Shown: in pieces, positions 36,401 to 45,400 of the stretch | Numbering within the stretch: position 1 is the first letter of the stretch | How the letters are laid out: every line of letters begins with the position of its first letter | Assembly: GCA_946902875.1 (NCBI GenBank) | Contig: OX336342.1 | Span: 14,439,523-14,503,522, forward strand | Length of the DNA stretch: 64,000 nt | Source: Nematopogon swammerdamellus | Taxonomy: Eukaryota > Arthropoda > Insecta > Lepidoptera > Adelidae | Direction of reading: 5' to 3' | The notes under the pieces: generated by a model | The model's input: the letters and a program-made list of their open reading frames with translations, nothing else | What the model was told of the DNA's origin: nothing | Database searches by the model: none | Made by a program: the position numbers and the translations under genes

Positions 36401-39400
36401 CGCGCCCCCTACTAGAGGCGCCCTAAGCGATGATATTTGAAACCCAATAACCGTACGCTGAGCTGCTAGCGCTTCGTATGTGTGTGTGTGTGCTAGTATC
36501 GACACTACACACAAAGAGGAGCAAGTTAGACACACGCACAAAACAAATGCACACGCACAACACACATATGTAAGTCATAGGCCACGCCCACAGGTTTCAA
36601 CGGCGTTGTAGAGAAATCGCGCTCACGGCGCCTCTAGTAGGGGCGGGCGCGCGCATTTCATGCTCTGTGGTTTTGAACGATAATAGCTAGCCGGTTAAAA
36701 TTTTCACAAAACATGTGTTACTGTAATTGTTCATGGGCTGGACTTAAATACAGCGCTGAGTCTAGTGCGAAATCTTCACTAGATTCAGCATAGGCTGTGT
36801 CCAGTCCTTTTTTTCCCCTTTCCTGTTATTGTTTAAATGTGTGTGTTTCATCCTTATCCATCAATCCTTGTTATTTCTTATTGTTTAAATGTGCAATATT
36901 ATGTAATAATGTAGGGGGAAAAAATTAATATTTCTTTCTTTCTTCTTTCTTTCTTACTGTAGCGGGTATAACAACAAATAATACAATACATACAAAATAG
37001 CAAAAATTCAAATATTAAGGGATGCTCCCATACAAGAAACGTGGTACGTAAACCTCGGTGCGAGAGCCCGACTCGAACTTGGCATACTATATTATATACG
37101 CTCTTTGAGAAGTAAGACGAGCTATAGCCAGTATCGGACCCATAATACTTGTACATTCAATTCCGCGAGCTTTTACTAAACGTGACCTACAGCTATGCGA
37201 AATATTTTTATTCAAAGTCCGAAGTCCGATTCAGAAAGGCCGGTCAACGGGATGGATTTGGACGAAGCTGAAGAAATATTTATCTACGGCGCTTTTTTAT
37301 TATTTTGGCCCCTCTTTTGGCTACCTGACCAAGTACAGAATATATTTCTGAATACAGACGGTTCTAAAAGTACAACCTCATCCGTAGTACTTTGTCATAC
37401 AAATTAGTGGAACACGATAACTGATGTGTCTATTTTATTTACGTTACTATAGTGGAAAATCATCAACAAAATTATAGTAAAATTACTTTTTTTTTTATGG
37501 ACTATATTTTTTTTATCAACAAAATTATAGTAAAATTACTTAGTTAACTTTAGTTTACCATGCTAGAGCAAAAATACACCATATTAATATTAATTCATAA
37601 GCAAAATGAATATCGAATAAATACAACATGTTTCTCGCACTACTCGAACAATAGTCGTCAATGAAATGAAACGTTTTATGCTTCACATGTGCTCATTTTA
37701 ACAGAGTACTATATAATATATTGATCTATTAGCAGCAATTCCCTCAGGCAAATTAAAAAGCAAATATCAATTTTCCCTATGTGTGGTGTTTCATTATGAA
37801 TGTTGATTTTACATTTGAATGGTTCCTCATTAGGAGAAGTGCTATTGACAGGTAATTTTTCTGCTTCATTAGCAAGTGTGAAACTAATATTATTTGTAGT
37901 CACGAGCTGTTCTCGCGTTGAAATCGATTTGGTTTTATTGAAAGTACGATAAGTCTCGCCGAGCCACCCATAACGTGTCTAACGACGCCCATCCATGTGG
38001 AATCTAAACCATGGTTGGTTTGGATTCCACGTAAAACTGTCGGTACCTTCTCGTACCTTACAGGTGAAATGAAAAGTACCACCAGGAAGTGCCATACAAC
38101 GCACTAACTTGGCAAACACAAACGGGGAGAAAATCGCTCCTCTTATTTCGCGGGAGGTCTATATATTAGCAGAACTCCTATCGCACTGTCCTTTCACGTT
38201 CACTGCGTTTTTGTCTGCAAGTCTTACTCTAACAAATATTACGTGTGAGCTTAGAGTGCGCCTGTGACAGAAAGACCATTTCTACAGAGGGAAATGCATA
38301 AAGAAGGGCTCGTTCATGAAGGATGTTTGATTTGTACCGCCACACTGAATGAAAGTGGAATGAATGGTCGGTTGAACCAACTGTGTTAGATAGTTTGTGT
38401 TTTCCATCAAGATCAGTCTAGCTGTTACGGTCAAAGTGAAGCATTGATATGGCACCTAGTTCACCGCGGTGTGATGAGATGACATCGCGGCTATAATAGG
38501 TAATGTGCCAACCACGTCAGGTTCCATAAAACAAATGCAGTGCGTTCGAACCTGTTGGTGCGTGCATCACAATTTTTCTCAGTCCTAGTCTTCGTTTTCC
38601 GTCATGAGCACAGTTGCCTCATGTAGGTGTGGATACCTACCTACTATGTAAAACCGTAGGTTTTCGTTTACTTAAGTGTTATAGAGTGATAACCAGCCCG
38701 GGCTGGTACCACAGCACTGAAAAATAGTCGATGGAAACAGGGAATGCACTCACACCTGCATCCTTTCCTCCACTTTCCTCCAATGTACAGTCTGGGGGCC
38801 TTCAAACATAATGTGAAGGTCACCTAGCTGGCCGACATGGTATTCGTTAGTGTGGCGCGCGCCATATGTCGTGCTTCCCTAAAAAAAAAAAGAGCTATGA
38901 AAATTTGTTCTTGTTTATAGTGATCAGTGGTTCGATCAAGTGGATCAATCGATCGAACCTCGCGGCCGGAAGGGTGCAGTTCAATGTAGGCGGCACAACA
39001 AAATGCAGCACCAGACGAGAAGCAGTGATTGATGTGCAGTATCTGCTAACTAGACTGTTACCTATGGCAGGCCTCACGCACTCAATGTACTTGCGCGCGC
39101 TAACTACCTACCGCCCGACGGGCCGCCGGCGGTCTATTTCAGTGGAAATTCGTTAGCCGCGCGAAGTATACATAGACGCTCGCCCACGCAACTGCACGCA
39201 GCTGCAAAGCAATAACCACTTTACACCCGATCGTTAAGGTACATTTTCGCACGCAGCGATTAGCGACGTGAAGCAGTAGCAGCAGTTAAAGCCCAAAGGT
39301 AGGAACATTTTCTATGGAGTGATTTATCTGTTACGAAGTAACTATTAAGTAATCTGTGCCTATGGTGTAATGGGCTGACGTCACGGACGCAGCAGGTGGT

Positions 39401-42400
39401 ATAGCAAACTTGTGAGGTTTCATGCAAAAGTACTTTTAAAATTTTCATAATCACTAAAGTCATTCGTCAGCATTCTTTATGGTGATTTAAGTATTAGTAT
39501 GCGAATTGTATTACAGTATCAAGAAAAAAAAACACAGTTAGGCTGTCATAAAGAAACAGTTAAGCTATCATAAAGTCTGTTGAAAAGTTATAAAGGTAAG
39601 TTATGCCCTCACTCACAAAAGCATATATACTCGTAAAATTAAATATGTAATATGAGTATGTACGTTTACCTTATTTATAAGGTAACCTTATAACATCGCT
39701 CCTTTTGTTTCAGGGGAATATAGGCCAGAAATATTTAAATTAATTTCCAAGTCAACAAAACCTAATATAACCGTTCTTAATAAGTTATTCTGATATTATG
39801 TGTGTTTTTCCCTTTGTGAACGGATTTCGCCTAAATATAGATGGATGCCTGCGTGGGCGGCAATATAAAATGAACAAATGTGATCGTATAAAATGAAACT
39901 GCCCTGATGAACTGCCTGAAAGCCTTTTCACGCCAAATTCCGTTCGGCAATAATAACATCACAAAAGCCTGAAAAATGGATATAAAAAATCTAAAATAAC
40001 TTTTCGCAATGAAATCAAAGGCGTTATTATAATCAGACCTAGCAATTCAGATGAAAATTAAGCTTAATTGAATAGAGTTGGAGTAGAATGAAAAGTGGAA
40101 GTAAAATAAATTTTTCTTTTGTTTTAATCTCTTCGTTATTATTAAAACACCGACCCTTTTTCCGAGCGACTGAAAACGTAGCGAAAACGTGGCGGAATAA
40201 TACCGTTGTGAAGGCCCTTCGGATGCCCTCTTCTAAATTAATTCATAACGCGTTCACAAAGTGGTGTATGAAATTTTGATTTCGTGCCAACTCGGAGTTG
40301 GGTGTGAAATATGTTGATCATAATTAAGCTCGAACATTTGTCAGAGCTACTACTAAATACAATAATATAGTTCGAATATTTGTCAGAGCTGCTACTGAAA
40401 TACAATTACAATCCGAACATTTGTCAGAGCTGCTACTGAAATACAATTACAGTCCGAACATTTGTCAGAGCTGCTACTGAAATACAATTACAGTCTGAAC
40501 ATTTGTCAGAGCTGCTACTGAAATACAATTACAGTCCGAACATTTGTCAGAGCTGCAACTGAAACACAATTCTAGTCCGATTAAGGTGTAAGATAGTGTG
40601 TCGAAGTTTTAGGAGTGTTTATAGTTTTAACGACCAGAGAGTACATGTAACTGTCTACTGTAGTGAATTGGTATTTTTATATGAATACAAGTCAATATAA
40701 AAGTGCCAAGGTGAGAGGTGGCGAGCCTGTCGCCCTTTAGCACGGCATCTTGTCCTTATCCCTTAGTCGCCTTTTACGACATGCATGGGGAGAGATGCAG
40801 TGGGGCTATTCTTTTTAAGAAATTTCAGCTGAGTGACATAGAAGTACTGCAAAAACTAAATTTGATTTAGTGAAATATGAAATGTAAGTTATCAATACTT
40901 ATAATAATAAATATGATGGTCATTGAGTAAATTACGTTGTTTTATGAGATATTGCGTTTGTATTACGTATTATGTATTAGGATAATATGATTAAACATGT
41001 ATGATACTAAAACTAAATTAAGGATTTTTATAAATCTTTTCTGTTTGTATGTATGTAAGTTACTCAATAACTATTAAACCGATCATCCGAATTTGATGAA
41101 ACTTAGTACAAGCTCATATAACATACGGGACACAGGATAGGCTAGAATAAAATTCAGTTCCGGTTACGCTTAGATGTGGCTCTCTTACAAACCGAATTGT
41201 TCCGCGCGCCGAAATAAAGGTACGGTAGCGGGCTCACTTACTTTCTTCTTTTTAAATACAAATTTCACGCGAGCGAAGCCGCGGGAAAAAGCTAGTATAA
41301 TATATATCAGTTCAGTTCAGTTCATATATCAGTATCAGAGATCCGTTTTCTCTGCTTACCCTATTGGGATATAGGCGTTAACATTATGGATTTTCACGAA
41401 AGTCTTACCCTTGAATGTTGAGGTATCCATTGTAACTTACCCTCCATAGCATGCAAAAAGGAAATTCTGACGATTTACCCGTTTAGAAATTAATACCTTG
41501 AGACATATCACTTTTGTTATTCATATGGAATCCTAATGGGCTCAAAAGCATTTGGAAATGCAGTTTTAAATTATATAGTGTTAGCTATTGTGTAATTCGG
41601 TATGTGTGAGTTAGAGGGGTCAAATCACATGATCAGCCAATATCACCTCCGAGAAGGTGTTCTCTTCCAGCACAACATAGTACTTAGTACATAGTACATT
41701 GCTTTATTCGGTTTTTTAAACGTTTAAAGAAAGTTGGAAATTGTGTGCTGTTGTTATATTTAAAAGAAAAGAGTGAAATATTAATAGGAACGCCTTTATT
41801 TTTCTTTTTTTTATGGAAACTGACACGATTGGCTACATCACCTACAACATTCGTGATGTCAGCCCATAGCACCGGGTAACTAGGTGCCTTGTCAGTGCTT
41901 ACCTTCGGTCATGCCGGTTACACTGAACTGGACGGAAAACACAAACTATTTACATAGCCGTTTCGACCGACGTTTCATTCGGTGCGGTGGTACCAACCCG
42001 GGCGGGTTGAACCCTACCACCTAGCAAGGTAAGAAGGGAAGGGACCTACAGTTTTACGTGGATCCGAACCACGGTCAGCCTCCAACTGTCGAGCGGTCAC
42101 CCATCCAAGTACTGACCGGTCCGTTGCTTAACAATCAATAGCAACGGTCGACTGTCTGCACCAATCGGGGCTGACGTCTATGGAAGAACCATTTAGCAAG
42201 CTCGCGTGAATTTTGTAGATTGTTTATGCAAGCTTCAGTCATCTATTAATGTGGTTGGAAGTCTTGCGGATAAGGCACTGACTTCTCATTCGAAGGGTCT
42301 CTGGTTCGAAACTCAGGCGTATAGGTACCGTATAAAATGAGCATCGGTGCTTCCGAAGAATGTATTGGTATTCTGGTCATGTGGTAACGTAATACTCTGG

Positions 42401-45400
42401 CGAAGGGAAACAAAGCGAGGACATATTTTAACATTAACAATTAAGGGGGCAGCCTTAAAATCAGCCGCAATTACCTACTTGTTATGTTTTGCATCATGCC
42501 TGCTCCCTTTCAGCAAAAAAAAAAAATGATTTTGATTACGTACACTTACTTAGTTTGTGTTATTTTATAGTTTTATCTGAATAAACGTTTATTTTTCTTT
42601 TTTCCTTTTCTTTCAAAAATAAATGTATTGTTTGTGTACGACTGGAAGAGATTAAATTCTGCCGTAAGTCCACCTTGTATAACGCAGTCAATTGTAAACT
42701 ATAATATGAATATAATACTATGAAACCGTGTGGGGCCGGTACTTAAAAAGAATAGCCTCACTGCATCTCTGCCCGTGCGTGCATGTCGTAAAAGGCGACT
42801 AAGGGATAAGGACAAGATGCCGTGCTAAAGGGCGACAGGGTCGCCACCTCTCACCTTGGCACGGTACTTCCACCGAGTCATGCAGCAGGTGGGTCTTCGT
42901 GCCTTACTTGCTGCTTGATCGATTTAATCTTGTTCGAATACTTTGCGAAACGTGGCGGTCGGTGTTGTGCTGTAAGTTACCAGAGTTCTTGCAGCACAAC
43001 ACCGATTACTGTGCTCACCCCGATTTTCGAGATTCAGCGTGTGTGATATGTATGTATGTACTATGAAATAACTTCTTCATTACATTCCATTCATTTGCGT
43101 AGACGTATTGAAATTAACAAGCTTTGATCGGCCAAGTAGTTGCTAAGTGAATATGGACGTGACTGCCATACGAAAGTGCCTTCTTCAAGGTTCATATGGA
43201 TGTGACCTTAATGATTTTCATAAGACGGTTCGCCTGTGGCTTCGCTTGCGTGAAAGCTGGTTTTATAGATGCTGCGAGTACACTAATTAATCTTAATTGT
43301 GCTTATATCCAAAGATAAATCTGCGGTATGGCACCTACCTTCTCGACGGTGATATTTATGGTCAGAGCATTATGCTTTAGCTCCTCCGACTAAGCCTAGT
43401 AGATTAATGCCTATGTAGGTTCCGGTATGGTATACCGGATTTCCTACATATTTTTTTTTATTTTTTTATTGAAAGCGTTACATATGGCGCCGAGCCACCC
43501 ATAAGGTGTCTAACGACGCCCATGGACATTCGGTTGTATGCGGGGTTGCGAATGCCATGCCGGCCTGACAGGTGCCCATTCACGCCCCTCTTGAAGGACC
43601 CGAGACTGCACTTGGGGGGAAATATATGAATACAACAAAAACAAACAAATAATTGAATACAACAAAATATAATGTATATACTGAATGTAAAATGATTGAT
43701 GATCTTCACACAAAAATCTAGAAAACGGCACATTTAAGTGCCATCTATGGGTTCTGTACCAATAATATCATTTTTAAAACACCAAAGAGTTATGGTCAAC
43801 CAATAGCTGTGCACATGCCGGTTCTCTATAACATCGCACGTTATATTAAACAATATTATATTTTAAATAAAAATAATAATAAGAAAAGGGGGAAAAAAAC
43901 AATCAACGAATACCGGTATTTCTATGTCCGTCTAAGAAGATCAAAGACCAAACATTCACAGTAAGCTGAAGGCTCTTAAACCTCACTTGTTAGATAAGCG
44001 AATTTTGTAGGGAAAAACCAAATTGAAATGCCCGCACCGAGTAATTCTATGAAAATTCCTTGCTGATTGAGGATTTATTTTTATGAGCCCGTTATGTCAG
44101 CACGTTATACCTTGTTGGGACTTAGTGCCATATAAGTACTTTTCTTCGGTCGTTCGTACCGACTACACAGAACAGAAGCTCGATTCTGCTAATTGCACCA
44201 TTTTCAAACATACTTCGTGTGTTGTGTTTGAGTCAAACATAACACGAGTAAGTTTGGACGTGGTTTCCACATGATGCTATTCTGCTATTTACAAAACACG
44301 TTTAGTTAGTGTCTATGGTAACAGGAGGCGGAGCTTAGGTGAAGGTTTGTCATCGCGTCGCCTAACGCGAAAAATTCTGACAATAATGTTGACTAAAGTT
44401 TTTTCTTTTAAATCCTTACCAATAAAAATAATAAATTATGCGTAATAGGTGCATACAAATATGCAAGAATTAATTATTGTAACAAACATTCATAATTAAG
44501 CTAGTTATACATTTATTTTGTTCAAATTGAATGCAAATGTTTACTGATTTTCGTCGCTTGGCGACACGCTCTTATAGGTGATACCATTTTACAAATCCCT
44601 CATATTGGGGATTTATTTACTAGAACGAATATTTTTTACAAAATGTTATATAATTATTATTACAAGATATAAAATATAATATGTATGTAAGTAAGTGATA
44701 TTACAATTAACATAATTTCACTGAAATAATCTGAATAGTAAGTACGTTAACATAATTTATTTAGACGGCAAACATTAATAATTAATAATTACCGTTTTTA
44801 TTATTAGATTTGTATTAATTTTGTGCTTTATTACTTTCAGTTTAATATAATATGTAAAATAAATAACATAACATAATTAATTATGTAGCATTTTAAAAAC
44901 GTGAAATTAAGTATATTAAATAAATGAATAATGAATAATGAATAATTAATAATTAATAATGAATAATGAATAATGAATAATGAAGAATGAATAGTGAATA
45001 ATGAATAATGAATAGTGAATAGTGAATAGTAGTGAATAGTGAATAGTGACTAATGAATAGCGAATAATGAATAATGAAGAATGAATAGTGAATAGTAGTG
45101 AATAGTAGTGAATAGTGAATAGTGAATTAGTGAATAGTGAATAGTGAATATTGAATAGTGAATAGTGACTAATGAATAGTGAATAGTGACTAATGAATAA
45201 TGAATAATAAATAATAAACAATAACTAATAAATAATAAATAAAAAAATAATTGGTACGTCGAGAGGGTTTGACGCGTCTCTCTTGGCGATCCCTGTCTCC
45301 TCATTCTCATTTCTAGATAGCCTTCTGCCATTTTTCGAAACTTTCACAACCAACAATTTAAACTTAAACCCAAAACTCAAAACAAAACACTCGAAATCAC

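Noticed and set aside
42251..42310. tRNA-like sequence 'ggataaggcactgac ... GGTTCGAAACT'
   Set aside because: Same reasoning: it is followed by a SINE body and poly(A) run, with no intact cloverleaf.
44946..45331. HYSLFI-repeat protein
   Set aside because: Produced by a low-complexity tandem array; no start context or homology.
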